From Clytia hemisphaerica (Eukaryota; Cnidaria; Hydrozoa; Leptothecata; Clytiidae), in assembly GCA_902728285.1 (NCBI GenBank), contig CACVBU010000638.1, forward strand, positions 248,001 through 312,000: a stretch of 64,000 nt of DNA, read 5' to 3'. The notes beneath the pieces were generated by a model. It was not told the DNA's origin and did not search any database. It saw only the letters and a list, made by a program, of their open reading frames with translations. The position numbers and the translations under genes are program-made. Positions 48,948 to 60,950 of this stretch are shown piece by piece (positions within the stretch are counted from its first letter, which is position 1; every line of letters starts with the position of its first letter).

Positions 48948-49007
48948 TTTTGTAGTTCCGTCGAGAAACTCCAATTCAAATTTGAACATCTTAGAAGCCC
49001 TCTTCGA

Positions 49008-49017
49008 CCTTTTTATG
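49008..49017 (-). promoter_or_regulatory. TATA-like element of the 48,306 gene
   Basis: CATAAAAAGG on the minus strand. With the usual 30-base spacing, transcription would start near 48,980, which favours the ATG at 48,947. Confidence 0.35.
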
Positions 49018-50399
49018 CACCGCGATCGAAGAATAGAATATCGATCATTAACGTTTCCTCCCTTTTCTTTTACACCTTTTTTTATTCATAAAAAAATTTT
49101 TTAAGAGAAATGTAAGGAATATTTTACGCCGAAATTCAAAAACAAATTACGAACAATCTGAGCCTTAAATATTTATAAGAAAATACTGATTTCATTAAAT
49201 TAAAGAAATACCTGCTTGAAAGTCTGACAATTTTTTTGAAATAATAAGAACAGTCAACTCTCATCTAAAATTTTGATTGTTCATATAAAAAGTGAAGGCG
49301 TTCTACATATTCACGGGATCAAACATCAGTAAGTTATCAACTTAAACCATAGAGGTCAAAACAAAATAATTAGCCTGCACTTTATACTTTCCCAAAGTTT
49401 TACACTTTTTCTGTACCAGTTTGAATATTTTCCGTTGATTAGGGGGGGTTCTAAAAGCCAACATCTTCCTGAACCTTACGCGATGTAGGTTATCGTGGAT
49501 TTGCGGATTCAATATTTCTCCATAAAATCGAAGTCTAATGTATTATAGAAATATATGAGTATATCTCAATTTTTTCAAATTCTAACACCTTTTCGTAAAC
49601 TACGCCCTCTTGTAAATGATTTTTTGGTGGAAATTATTAGTTTTTTCCCTAGATTTTTTTCACAAAGCACATTTCACTGTACATGTAAATTTAGAGGCAA
49701 CTCTTCGGGATATCCAGTCACAACCAAACGTACTAACATTACGCTGCTGTCGAGTCTTAATTGTTTTAACGATTATCTCGGGAAACTAAGACTTGGCATA
49801 GATGTATTTTGATCAGAAAAGATCCAGCTGTCTCTCACAAAGGAAGCCGGGGGTTGTGAAAATTAGTTGCGGTTTGTTTTCCATTCACAAAATATACTGT
49901 AGAAGTCCATTACTCTCGTAGAGTTTTAGTGGTGATTCAACAGGATGCCAGCCACACTCGCCAGTGTCAGTCATTTCTTTTTAGATACATGTAGTCGCGT
50001 TCTGACACAGGACTTTTTTTCGGGGCACCCTGTATAGTAATTTTTGAGCTGCAATTTATTTTAAGTCAATTTTTCTTTATAAAAAAGTAATTTATAAGAA
50101 CATTACATTAATATTTTTCTTCACAATTAGAAAAAAATCAATACCATTCTTCGCATTAAAGATTCACGACATTCAATTTTACTGAACACTTCTTTTATTG
50201 AAAGCACGTAATGGTTATCTAAGCCAAAAAAACTTCAAAATTTTGAGAACAAGTGGGCCATTGATGTCCATTCATGTATTTAATCTTTCAGACCATGTTA
50301 GAAATTTTGGCTTCTTTGCATCATCCTGAAAAATCTGAAAACTAGGCGTCTTTCATAAGTATCAAGTCTTTCAAACAAAGTTTTTCAGGTTTACATTAC
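49018..50399. other. Intergenic stretch, nothing recognised
   Basis: No gene or defined repeat. An 85-codon plus-strand ORF at 49,555 has no recognisable domain. Confidence 0.5.
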
Positions 50400-50586
50400 C
50401 GAGTTTATGTATATGTGTTTTTCTGCGACGGAGACGGTAATGTTCTAATTTGGATAGATCCTGACCAGCTGAGGACGACGGTAAATCAGCACTTTTACCG
50501 TCCTCGATTTTGCGGGTCAGAATTGCGGGTTATTCCAAATCGCTTCAGTCACTCTACCGTCCTCAAAAGTGCAAATACATAAACTC
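50400..50586. mobile_element. TIR element with GAGGACGGTA phrase
   Basis: The left end CGAGTTTATGTATATGTG and the right end (reverse complement CGAGTTTATGTATTTGC) are inverted repeats, and the similarity continues inward with gaps. The interior repeats GGACGGTAA / TACCGTCCTC about five times in both orientations. Non-coding. Confidence 0.6.
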
Positions 50587-50751
50587 GCTATTATGAGTGT
50601 TGACGGAAATAGGGGAAATTCTTTCAACATCCATACATACATGAAACCTTCCATCCCCACCTCAGAGGTCTAGAAAAGGAAAGTAGGAACCCATGCAAAA
50701 ATTTATCTCAAAACAGAAGAGATATTTTCAGGTTTTGTTCATGGCAAATGT

Positions 50752-52956
50752 TCATTTCTTATAAAAAGCTTTTGCATTTTTGCGTCCAATCTTTTCAGCT
50801 TTTTCTTTCATGAGGCGTAGCATCTCAGCACGGAAATGTTCTCGTGTGTTTTTGTGAGGCTGAAATACAATCCAATATGTTCTCCAGCCGTACAAGACCA
50901 GAAACAAAACCAAATTCAAGATCAAAATCCAATTCATTGTGATTTGTTCTTTCTCCAAATTGTTGGTCGTTTTTGAGAATCTGACCACTAATAGAATAGC
51001 ACATAAGAACATTGCTATGAAGGAACCATAGACAATGATCCATGCTTCGTTTAAAATATTCGGTAGATGGCGACATCGGAAAGCTTGAACGAAGCATAAA
51101 AACTTCAATACCATGGTAAACCCGATTGAGGCGTACAAATGAATTTCGGTTTTACAGTGAAGATATATTTTAGTAATATCTCCTACTTGTGAAGACGTTT
51201 TGCTAATTTCAAGTGGAATTGAAACGTTGACGATTGAAATAATTAGCGCCCCGATTACAAGATTCATAATGACGAAAAATATTTCGCCGATTCTTTCACG
51301 CCGCATTTCTGCTTTAGTGATTTTGACTTTTGAGCTGACTGCTGAAAGCATTTTATTCGATTTGCTTAACAAGATAGAGATGTTGAGGTTGTATAATATA
51401 GCGATGATGATTGGTCGTAAGATACAACAAAAGGGATTCGGCTTACCGATATAGGCTATCGGTATGACGCAGAAAATAACGAAAAATACAGCAAAGTGTA
51501 TCAAAGTTGTTCGGAATCTTGATGTTGTGACGATCGGTGTTTCTCTGTATTTGATGAAAATAGCAGCGAATGCAATACAAAGGATTATACCAAGTGATGC
51601 GAAGAAGAGGAGACTTATGGTCGACTTGTTACTGAATTTGACGTACTTGATAATTGTTTTTCTTTCGATTTTGATACATTTTGTTCTCTCTGCATTAACT
51701 TTAGAATCACTTGGACAGATTTTACAGCTTTGGTTACCAGAGTTTGGTTTGTATAAGTCTTTATTCGGACATTTACTACAGATATATCCATAGGTCTCTT
51801 CACTTGAATTATGGGTGTTGGTAAGATTTTTGTACGTGTTCACTTCGCCTGGAGGACAGTTATGAAGATAAGATGTCGAGTCTCCCGTACATGTACAATT
51901 ACATTTCGGACTAAATGTCCTGGTCTTGGTATTACGGCGAAAAAACGTATCATTCAGAATGTTCAATCGCTCAAGTTTTCCATTCAACTGAAAATCGTCT
52001 AAATATTCCTTATGTATTTCAGTGAAAATGCTGTGAATGTAATGTCTCAAAAAGATACTATCTCTTTCATTCTTTTCATTAAATTGGTTTTTATAATTGG
52101 GGTAAAACCATCTGAAACCAACTCTTGCATCAAAGGCGTGATTGTGCTTCTCCAGAGCTAAGTAGATAACTCTCAAGTCTTCTTTATTGGATATGAGGAT
52201 CAACCGTCGATTACAAATACACCGGGAACTGTTCAATATACGAGTAATATTAGCTTCTAACTGTACAACTTTATCCAAATCTATGTTTGTAGTAGCGGCA
52301 TTTACATCAAGCATGTACCTATACAGTCTGTATGAAATTTCTAATCTTCTCAAACGTTTCAGTAAATATTTGAAATCTTTATGAAATTCTCGATGATTCT
52401 TTGGTTGTTTTTCTTTAAAAAAAATAACTTCCCCATACGCATTTGGTGCCATGTTTAGCAAATCGTCATATCCTCGCATCCAATACAAGAAATGATAATA
52501 TACATTGTAGTCGGCATGCTTGAAGTCTATTTCACTACTGAGACTGAAAATCGGAATCTGCAATCCTTGCAAAAACATCTGTAGTCGATTCAAAAGTTTC
52601 GCCGTCAGATGGACTACAAAAGCGGCAACTTTAGAATCGGCCGACTCTTCGATTGGCTGCTCGTTAAAGTATTTTTTATTGGTCATCAAATCAACCACGA
52701 TCTGTGATAAGTTTAATGTACTTTCTCCGACATTGTGACTTTCAAAAATATAATCATTGTCTTCGAACCATTCTTTGGAGTATCGCATTAATTCTCCTTG
52801 TTCGTCTGGTGTTAAATTGCCAGCCCCTCCGTTTGCTGGAGTTTGATCGACAATCGAGAATAGACCAATGACTAAAGTGCCATCACCGAGAAGGGTTGAT
52901 TGGACTTCATTGATTCGGTAAATTATCAATATGAAGAAACAATAGATTATTATCAT
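50752..52956 (-). CDS. Class C G-protein-coupled receptor (metabotropic glutamate receptor-like), intronless
   Basis: 734 residues in one exon. Signal peptide at 1-20. Residues about 25-345 have the layout of a Venus-flytrap ligand domain (strand-helix AAFVVHLTAKLLNRL, then LQIPIFSLSSEIDF and NVYYHFLYWMRGYDD), though weakly conserved. Residues 352-427 form a cysteine-rich linker with nine cysteines, the number found in mGluR-type receptors. Seven membrane segments follow at about 446-468, 482-503, 509-531, 558-579, 605-626, 638-658 and 674-696. TPIVTTSRFRTTL after TM1 and LLSKSNKML after TM3 match class C loops. C509/C510 and C601 are placed for the conserved TM3-loop 2 disulfide. The tail is short and basic. 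The ligand is unknown. Lack of introns in a gene-poor, intron-rich region suggests retroposition or lineage intron loss. Confidence 0.9.
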   Translation of the reverse strand: MIIIYCFFILIIYRINEVQSTLLGDGTLVIGLFSIVDQTPANGGAGNLTPDEQGELMRYSKEWFEDNDYIFESHNVGESTLNLSQIVVDLMTNKKYFNEQPIEESADSKVAAFVVHLTAKLLNRLQMFLQGLQIPIFSLSSEIDFKHADYNVYYHFLYWMRGYDDLLNMAPNAYGEVIFFKEKQPKNHREFHKDFKYLLKRLRRLEISYRLYRYMLDVNAATTNIDLDKVVQLEANITRILNSSRCICNRRLILISNKEDLRVIYLALEKHNHAFDARVGFRWFYPNYKNQFNEKNERDSIFLRHYIHSIFTEIHKEYLDDFQLNGKLERLNILNDTFFRRNTKTRTFSPKCNCTCTGDSTSYLHNCPPGEVNTYKNLTNTHNSSEETYGYICSKCPNKDLYKPNSGNQSCKICPSDSKVNAERTKCIKIERKTIIKYVKFSNKSTISLLFFASLGIILCIAFAAIFIKYRETPIVTTSRFRTTLIHFAVFFVIFCVIPIAYIGKPNPFCCILRPIIIAILYNLNISILLSKSNKMLSAVSSKVKITKAEMRRERIGEIFFVIMNLVIGALIISIVNVSIPLEISKTSSQVGDITKIYLHCKTEIHLYASIGFTMVLKFLCFVQAFRCRHLPNILNEAWIIVYGSFIAMFLCAILLVVRFSKTTNNLEKEQITMNWILILNLVLFLVLYGWRTYWIVFQPHKNTREHFRAEMLRLMKEKAEKIGRKNAKAFYKK

Positions 52957-53730
52957 CTTTCAAATAACTGAATCTAACCAACGAATTCCACATTAAGGTC
53001 TTTCACGCAATCACAGCACCTACACGGCAAAATATGTACGTAGTCTTTTAGATTTTAATGTTAATTTTTTTTATACAAGTCTTTCTTGTTTGGGCTGGAT
53101 GCTGAAATGTCACATCTATTGCTATCCTCCTATATGTTCATATTCTTAACCATCTGCCTTTCCTCAATTGCAATCAAAATGCTTGTTTTCCCTCCCTCTT
53201 TTGCGATTTGAAGCTGCATGTGAATCAAAACATTGAATATAATATGGAATGGAGAATTGATCAGATGATTTAATCAAAATCAAAAATTCTTGGCTAAAAA
53301 GAATCGGTTGAATTTGGTTGAATATCACGACTACTTAATATTTCATGTGAAATCGTGTAAAAATCTTCAAATACCTATACAACATTGTTTACGATTTGTT
53401 GAGGCCAAGCTATAACAGAACTTTACGATGGTGATTGAAGATGGTGTCAGGAAATGGGGAATCTTTACCCATCCAAACTTAAATTATCCCCCATCCTTTT
53501 GGCTCGGGGTAATAAGAAGTCGTGTAATATTCTTGTACGGTCGTTGAAATGGGTTGAAACCATTAATAGTAAGGGTATACAAATTACTTTTATCTCAATT
53601 ACAGATATAGGGTTTTGTTAGAGGATTTTGTTTCAAACGAGGCTACAGCTTTGGGGCGGCTTGGAGCCTTCACGAAAGAAAAATAACCAATAATATTTCA
53701 TACAATTAAATAGACAAATTCTTTTAACAA
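52957..53730. other. Intergenic stretch between the GPCR and GPCPD1-like genes
   Basis: No coding or repeat structure that I can define. Confidence 0.5.
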
Positions 53731-53736
53731 TTTATT
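53731..53736 (-). other. Polyadenylation signal of the GPCPD1-like gene
   Basis: AATAAA on the minus strand, the first good signal downstream of the last GPCPD1-like exon. Confidence 0.4.
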
Positions 53737-54312
53737 AAATTTATAGGTCAAATAAAAATAAAATCTTCTTTTGTACAAAAACTACTGAGACATTGCATGT
53801 CGAAAATTCTCGTTGCTACTTCAAGATGTGGTGAACGTTGGTGGTCTATTTACACTATTTACATATTTTCTTTCGTATCCTCGCCGGCAATGAATTTGCC
53901 TCAAGCATTTCTTGTGATGTTCAGGTTGGCCAATCTAAAAAGTAAATTTAAAGACTCGCTACAGCCATGTGTACTCAAAAGTTCAAGAGGTTGTCAATTT
54001 TTTATCCGTCAGTTACTTCATGGTACATGTTTACTTTTAATATCAAACTAATATCAAACCTTTTTACAACCACCATTAGAATTTGAGATTGAGTACAAGT
54101 AGAAATAGTCTGTCGTTATTTAGAGTTTTCAAAATGTTTCATAAATCGGGAGCAATGAAATTTTCCCGATGAGGGGTTCAGTTTCGGATATATATAGTGT
54201 TCCGCAGATAAACCCAAAAATCTAAAGTTCATTACAAATTGAATAGAACGTTGATGAAAAAATCAAAATCAGTCATTTATCAGTCATTTATCATTCATTC
54301 CTTAGTCATCAG

Positions 54313-57300
54313 TTACCTGTCTGAGATGACGCCAGCCATTTTGACGGATTTCTGAATATTTGCATACTCTCGATCACAATTTGCTGAGCCCCAAGAGAAA
54401 AGCATTTTGCTGTGTTCCTTTAAAAAGGCTGTCAATTTTGCGTAATCATCTCTACTGTTCATCAAAGGGTCACTATTGATCGAGATTCCCTAAAGAATAA
54501 GGAAGTAGAATTATTGTTTGACAAGAGAAAACTTTTTCAATAATTCTGAGCACTCCATTTGTTCGGTAGCATCCGATGTTGCTAATGTTGTATACTGTAA
54601 TTAAAATCATCGAGATTTTTAAAACTTTGTTCTTGGAACCGCTGGTTGATTAGGTAAAAGAAACCCTAATTGAGGTGACCGAATTATTTTGCGGGCGTTC
54701 TAAAACCCGACAAAACTTTTCCCCACTTTTTATCCCCAACCGAAAAGATTTTCCGAATTATCTTTTTTTACACTGTATTGTAAAACGTATAAATCCACGC
54801 TGAAAAACAGAGGGGGAAGAAGAAAAAAAGAGAGAGCATCTATTTCTGGATAAAACAAATAAATAAAATAAACAAAGTTAGTAGTGTGAAAGGTGGATTC
54901 TATACGAAAGAGGATTCTTACTTTCAAATCATGGCAGATAGCGAAATGAGCAGCGATCATTCTGGTTCTGGTTCTCATATCGTAAGGTTCGAAAGGGTTG
55001 TATGAAGTGAAACAATTCTCGCCGTTCGTGATGAAAAAGACTGGGAAAGAGGCTTGCTTGTGTTTCAACCTGAAAGGAAAATCAGTGGATAAAGTAGTCA
55101 AATCATCTTCTAACAATTCTATTTTGACATTTAAATCGTTTTTTTCCTACTGAATTCATATACAGTTGAGTCTCCATAGCTCGAACACAAGGGAAAATCA
55201 GTAATCATTCGAGTTATGGACATGAAATGTCGACTGAAATATGGTAAAAATCTATAGCTTCACAAGGTAATGAATGTCCTTTCTTTTATGAAAGCCAAAA
55301 TTGGCTAGATTTCATAAAAAAACGATCAACCAGGCCAAAAGAATTCAAGACTTTCATATAAATCGTAGACAACATTTAAGTGATGCTTGTACAATTTATC
55401 AATCATTCACGAAACTTATTCCATAATTCCACGATAAGTTCTTTCCTAAGCGTTCTTATTTTAAGAATTCACCGATGGGTGAGATCATATCTACACCCCT
55501 GTATCAGTGGCCCGGTTAGATTCGCCCCGGTCGGTAACCCGGTGTAAAAATCGATTGAAGAGCAATGGAAATCTCAACCCGGGCAAAAACGAGAACTTTA
55601 TCAAAAACCCCGACGAAATCTGATTTTTCTAAAGTGCTAAATAGCACAAACCCAGGGAAAAATCCTGACTTTTGACTTTGCCCGGTATTAAAAAATTACC
55701 GATTTTCTTGACCCAGCGACCGAAATCTCTACCCCGGTGGATATTGTCCCATTTCAAAGTCACCCCGGTGAACTTTTAAGACCCAATGGGTTACTGAGAC
55801 AGGGGTGTAGATCTTCATGACTTACATGATACATATTTCTGGATCAAAAGAACAGAACATGATGGGTTGTTTGATTTTAGATTCACTCATGACATCAAGA
55901 ATCCGATCCACCACTATATGTTTCGGAATCAAATCAGTGATCTATAAGTATATAAAGTAAGTGTATAAACTTATAACAAAAATCGTATACCTTTAAGGAA
56001 AGACTTCCAGAATGCTCAAACCCCTGCCAAAAAAATTCCTTGAAGTTTAGTGATTTTGGACTTTCGAAAGAACTTTCGGATGAGGATGGTATCTTGCTTA
56101 ACAGCAAATACCCGCACCGTCAAGCCAATTTTGCCAAACTGTCGTCTCTTCCTTTGGTCTTTTGCCTAAATAATAAACTGCTGTTTATAGTCCATTCGAA
56201 AAGATATCTTTTTCATACTTACACCTTGGTCAGGTTCAGGATACTTGATTTCCATGAAAAGACCGAGAGTCGATGGTGTCTCCTCTAGTAACTGGAGAAA
56301 GAATCGATTTATAAAAAGTCTCAATTCAATAAAAATAGTAGAGTAGCTAGCAAGGGACCGTACGGGTTTTTCTTTTGTCTATCAGAGAAACAGATCGTAA
56401 TAGGGAAAAGATAAAGGAGTGAACGAACTGATACCATTCCGTAACAAATATCATATCATAGTGCTGCATAGTGTTTCTAACCTGCCTACTAAAAATTTAA
56501 GAATACACATTTTTTGAAATGAAATGGAGACAAACCTCTTTGAGTGTTGGAAATAAATGCTTGAATCGATCGTCATAATTCAAACCTAAAACGAAACCGC
56601 GCATTAAAGAACTAAATTCTGTATCCTTATCACGCCATTCGATTGTCCCATCGGCTATTTAAGTGATTTCAGTGGTGTTTGCTCTAATTCCGCTGGACTG
56701 TTTGAAATAAGAAAGTTACACAATCTCGAATTTAATTGCCTTACATTTTATACTCAAAAAAGTTTAAAAAGAAAATGTCCAAACCTGCATCAGGACGAGC
56801 AAAATCGACTTTTTTGTTGCGGATTTCAGAAAGTGTCAAATCTTTAACAGGGACTTTGTCAACGGTATAACGGTTATCCTGAACGAACAATAAGAATAAT
56901 AAAATATTGTAAGATAGTAAGAACGATCGAATTTTATCGATGCTATTCAAATTTTCACGCGACCCGATTGCCCCTTAAACTTAAAGAAATTTAATCAAAA
57001 GACAAATGAACAAAGATGCGATGGAGTCTAGGGGAGTTTCTGAACATCGACCAGAAATGGCGACCACGACCAGCGACCACGACCGGCGACCAGATAAATT
57101 TGGATTATCGAGTTTATCTGCTCTCTCCACCGTAGAGAATGTTTAAATCGAGTATCCTTAAAAGTGACCTTTGAAGTAACCAGTCATTTTCTTGACAAAG
57201 GGACACTAATTGACGAAAATATTGACAGGGTCATTAAGTATGATGTTTGTAAGCTTTGTTATACCAAATATTTTAATTATGCTGAATGAGATGCCTTTAG

Positions 57301-59952
57301 TATGAATAGATAGAACTTGTCAGTACGAAAAAATTGGGAAGGCTAGTTTTAGAGATATGAATCTAATCATCTGTCTTTATGCTGACAAAATGACTAATTT
57401 TGACAAAAATAATAATCTGATGATGAAAAACAAAGCTTCTCAAACCATTTAAAAAAAATTTTGTGCCACTAATTATTTTGATGCTGATAATACAAAAGGA
57501 TAGAAATTGACATCATAATCAAGCTCCAAGAGCGTCGAAATGGTTGTTTTACGTATTTGGCACGTGGCTTTAAATAGATGAGACAGGGGTGAGCTTACTC
57601 CTCAATATGATATATTCAAATGATTAGGAGAGACACTCTACGTTGTAGAAAGGGAAAAAAACTCGATAACCCAAATTTATCTGGTCGCTGGTCGTGGTCG
57701 CCGGTCGTGGTAGTCATTTCTGATCGACGTTTAGAAACTCCCGGAGTCTAGGCTTTAGAAATCATCTCGATGCCGATCAGGGCGTGCGAAAAAAACACAA
57801 CACTGACCTTGTCAGAGATGACGGCAACAAAATCGTCGTGGAAAACAACTGGCACATGGTCTTTTGTCAGTTGCACGTCCAACTCAACGAATGAAGCACC
57901 CTGCACAAAAGAATTATTGAAATGTTAATTCATAGAAAAGTATGAGATATATGAAGCTTGGACGAATGCTGTGTTGGATAAAGGACAATATATCACATCA
58001 CACCCTACGATTTCGTTTTTTTTTGAATTTCCAATACGTATAGGAAATGAATATATTCAAACATCGGAATAGCAAAGAAACTCCAAAACCTCAGGCACAT
58101 TTTTCCTCAGAGAAAAACATATAACGTCAAACAAGGTATACTGGTTAAGAAGGGAAATGAGACAGCTGACACAATTAACCCCAGGGCCCCCTTAAGTCGT
58201 ACCAGTTCGTGCGCACGAATAAAGGACGAAATAGTGTTTTCCAAATATGGTAATGTTCGTAATTTGGTCGACCCATCACCACGATGACCGATGTAATGAA
58301 AATCGTCCAGTATTGTGTCCGACTTGGTGTTTGTGCCACATGTTGACAAATCATGTGTTATTTTAGACGGTAACACCAAGTAGTTAACTAAACCAAAAAG
58401 AAGAGCAAAAGAAATGTGTGGGCGTCTCTTAGCAGTAGCAAAAGTGTTAAAAACTTGTGAGTTTGGATTTTCATTAACATTAAAATGTTTGAATGAAAGT
58501 TCATCCTGTATCCAAGAAGGTTTTCAAACTTTCTTGTTAAAAACCGCATAAAAACTAAAAATCTTTACTTTCGATCACTACGCAAAGCCAATGGCGTTAT
58601 ATGAAAATTTAGCAGTACATACATAAAATTTTGCCAATAGAAACTCCATCCTTGGTGATTTCGGAACAACAAGTTCCAAAAACTTCTTCGTGTAAAGATG
58701 GTTTTGTGAAATGTGCTGTTCCGATTGTTTCATTTTTTGTATTCGTTAATTCACATTCGATATCCTGAAAAAGAAAGAATGCAAGAAGTTTTGGTTTCAT
58801 AATAGCCCCGTCCGTTTTCCAAATGTTACAGTCAAAAAAACATTTACCGTGTTAATCTGAGTAAAAACCTGATAACCTGAAGGTTTTCATCACATTCCCA
58901 GCATTCGTCTAAGAAACGGTTTCAAAAAATGACCAAATTCACATTTTCAAAGACGTCCTTGCAGACAAAAAAGACTGTATTAACAGTGACAAAATTTCGT
59001 AAACATCCATAGGCATCAGTGATGATTGAATACTTACAATTTTTGAAAGGTCATCCACGTCAAATATAAAGGTGTAGTAAAAATCAGGGTCGAATGGAAT
59101 GGCTTCTTCGCTTTGTATGTCCTCGTAGCCCTCTGTGTTGAATTTCTAAATAGAAAAGAAGGACAATAGGTCGTTTTTGATGGATATACGGGGAAGACGT
59201 TTCCAAAAATCGGCTAGATAGCTTAGTCGATGGAGCAGGTGAATTCCAATTCTTTTCAGTTAAGCGCCAAAATATAATTCGAAGACCAGAGGAAGGTTTA
59301 TCGTATAGTAAAGTCTCTTTGACTCAAACCTCTACAACTCGATGTCTCCTTAACTCGAACAAGTTTTCTCGTCCCTTACTCTATAACTCGAAATTTACTT
59401 TACGAACAAATTTGTGCTCCCCATGCGTGTTCGAGTTATGGAGACTCTACTGTATCTTGTTGGGTGCTGTCTGTTAGCATACAATTTAAAAAAGTTGTTT
59501 TATATAAGTTTCGATGCTTTAGGAGAAGACGAACCACTTGCTAATCATATAAACAAACCTTCAAAACAGGTGCTTTGTCTTGGTGACGTAACTATAAAGA
59601 GAAATGTTAATGATAGAAATAGTGATAGAATCATGACAATTTCCAATCTCAAATCCAAACAGGGAGTTACACCCCAGTTCCAATTTTTCAAGTAAGCTTC
59701 TTAAGTAAAGCTCTAATATTAACATTACTTACTGAGGATTATATTGGTGATTACAATCAAAAAGTAGAAGTTATAAAAGAAAACATAACGAAGAAACTAG
59801 TGAAAAATAGGAAAAACAAATGAATGTAAAAGACGAAAGATGATAAATTCATAGGTTTATACCTTTATAGAAAATTGTTGCCCTTCTTCATCATCATTCA
59901 GTTTGATTGGGTTCGATTGAGAAGCATGCAGGTTAAAGTGTAACAAAACCAT
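54313..59952 (-). CDS. GPCPD1: Glycerophosphocholine phosphodiesterase GPCPD1-like (GDPD family)
   Basis: Hydrolyses glycerophosphocholine to choline and glycerol-3-phosphate in vertebrates. Eleven exons on the minus strand, all phases agreeing: 59,952-59,863; 59,145-59,038; 58,764-58,623; 58,387-58,203; 57,900-57,808; 56,878-56,785; 56,654-56,536; 56,291-56,223; 55,941-55,826; 55,069-54,922; 54,489-54,313 (TAA). They give 446 residues. The GDP phosphodiesterase barrel has IGHRGDG (H148), FVELDVQLTKD (E181, D183), VPVVFHDD (H196), FPTLKE, and FMEIKYPEP (E291), then IMFCSFDPEICIM and MLFSWGSAN. Residues 1-113 match the linker before the barrel of vertebrate GPCPD1. The N-terminal CBM20 starch-binding domain was not found, so upstream exons may be missing or the domain is lost. 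The TAA overlaps a donor AG|GTAACT; an in-phase exon at 53,934-53,901 with a following AATAAA could replace the last residues. Confidence 0.92.
55163..55222. mobile_element. Fragment of a pogo-like MITE
   Basis: TA followed by CAGTTGAGTCTCCATAGCTC and, further on, TTCGAGTTATGGA matches the ends of the 26,016 and 59,306 MITEs. The element is truncated. It lies in a GPCPD1-like intron. Confidence 0.5.
55489..55812. mobile_element. TIR element with CCCCGGT phrase
   Basis: The left end is ATCTACACCCCTGTATCAGT. The right end reverse-complemented is ATCTACACCCCTGTCTCAGT. Similarity runs about 25 bp. Inside, CCCCGGT / CCCGG words (GCCCCGGTCGG, ACCCGGTG, CCCCGGTGGA, CCCCGGTGAA, GCCCGGTA) recur seven or more times. 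Non-coding, in the GPCPD1-like intron between the exons at 55,069 and 55,826. Confidence 0.7.
57032..57742. mobile_element. Mutator-like non-autonomous element with 9 bp target duplication
   Basis: 711 bp flanked on both sides by GGAGTCTAG (57,023-57,031 and 57,743-57,751). The TIRs of about 85 bp begin GGGAGTTTCTGAACATCGA (left) and, inverted, GGGAGTTTCTAAACGTCGA (right). They contain tandem copies of GACCACGACCRGC. A 9 bp duplication with long TIRs is characteristic of the Mutator superfamily. No ORF. It lies in a GPCPD1-like intron. Confidence 0.85.
59306..59452. mobile_element. pogo/Tigger-like MITE, 147 bp
   Basis: TA-flanked (59,304-59,305 and 59,453-59,454). It begins TAGTAAAGTCTC and ends GGAGACTCTACTG. 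The interior contains repeated CTCGAA/TTCGAG words as in the copies at 26,016 and 62,266. It lies in the first traced GPCPD1-like intron. Confidence 0.8.
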
Positions 59953-60557
59953 GATTGGTGTATAAGTTTTTTTTTTCAAATGTTTTTAAAATTTGTTTGA
60001 TCTAAACAGATAGCCTTGGTCTTTTTTCCGTCTGTCGAGTGTTGTCTTTTTTTCTTTTTTCTAGAAGAAGAGGATTTCGAAATTTCATAACTTTTCTTTT
60101 CATCATGAAAAAATTTTAATGAGAAAGTGTTAAATTATTGAAGACAATATTCAGAGAAAAAGAATTTCTACAGTACGATGAAACTTTTATATTTTGTAGC
60201 TTCATATTATGGAGTTTCCTCACTTCATTGCTAGCCCTTTCAGCGTCTCTTATTATCTTTTGAGTGACAAGATTTTATAGGTTACATGTCAGTCAAGCCG
60301 ATTCACAAGTTAAATTTGTATTTACGAACCAAGTCAGCAAGAACATGTGTTTTCAAAAGTAAAACACTGTTTTCACTCGCAATGAAAGTTGCTTTCATAT
60401 CCTAATTTCGTGGTAATGCAAAGCGAGGCTGAATAAACGTTAAATTTCGGCGCAGAAAGCCTCCTTCTAAATGCAATACTTTATGTAAAAAGAGTTTTAC
60501 CCCAAAGGCAGATAAATCAAGGGAAATTTTCATCGCTTTTCGTTTACATATCTTTTT
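59953..60557. other. Non-coding stretch upstream of the GPCPD1-like start
   Basis: I looked for exons of a CBM20 domain on the minus strand here and to the window end and found none. Confidence 0.4.
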
Positions 60558-60950
60558 CAGGGTGGCCAGCGATTTTGGGAATCCAAATTCCAGTATAATC
60601 AAGTACATTTTTACACATTTTTTCCATTTTTCAAGTATATTTTCAAAATTTTCAAGTATCTTGGACTAAGAAAAATAAGTATATTCAAGTACATACTCGA
60701 CTAAAATTTCACAAACAATATAAAGAAAAAGGGTGGTGAGTTATCCCGCGCTGGACACCAATCCAGGATTTGACCTCTGCGGCATCATGAATGATAAAAT
60801 CAAGTATATTCCAGTACTAGAGATTTTCATTTCCAGTATATACTTGAAAAATAACACTTTTATCAAAATTTCAAGTATAATCAAGTATCAATTTTTTTTT
60901 CCAGTATATTCAAGTATTTTCAAGTATTTCCAGTATCGCTGGCCACCCTG
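60558..60950. mobile_element. hAT-like TIR element with CAAGTATATTCAAGTA phrase
   Basis: The ends are a perfect 16 bp inverted repeat: CAGGGTGGCCAGCGAT on the left, ATCGCTGGCCACCCTG on the right. CAGGG-type ends are common in hAT elements, but the flanks are T-rich and no clear 8 bp duplication can be read. The interior is made largely of CAAGTA, CCAGTATA and TATTCAAGTA words in irregular succession, with a unique GC-richer segment near 60,735-60,795. Confidence 0.7.

Noticed and set aside
59210..59260. tRNA D-arm-like TAGCTTAGTCGATGGAGC, possible SINE head
   Set aside because: No box B follows and the sequence loses tRNA likeness after about 30 bases.
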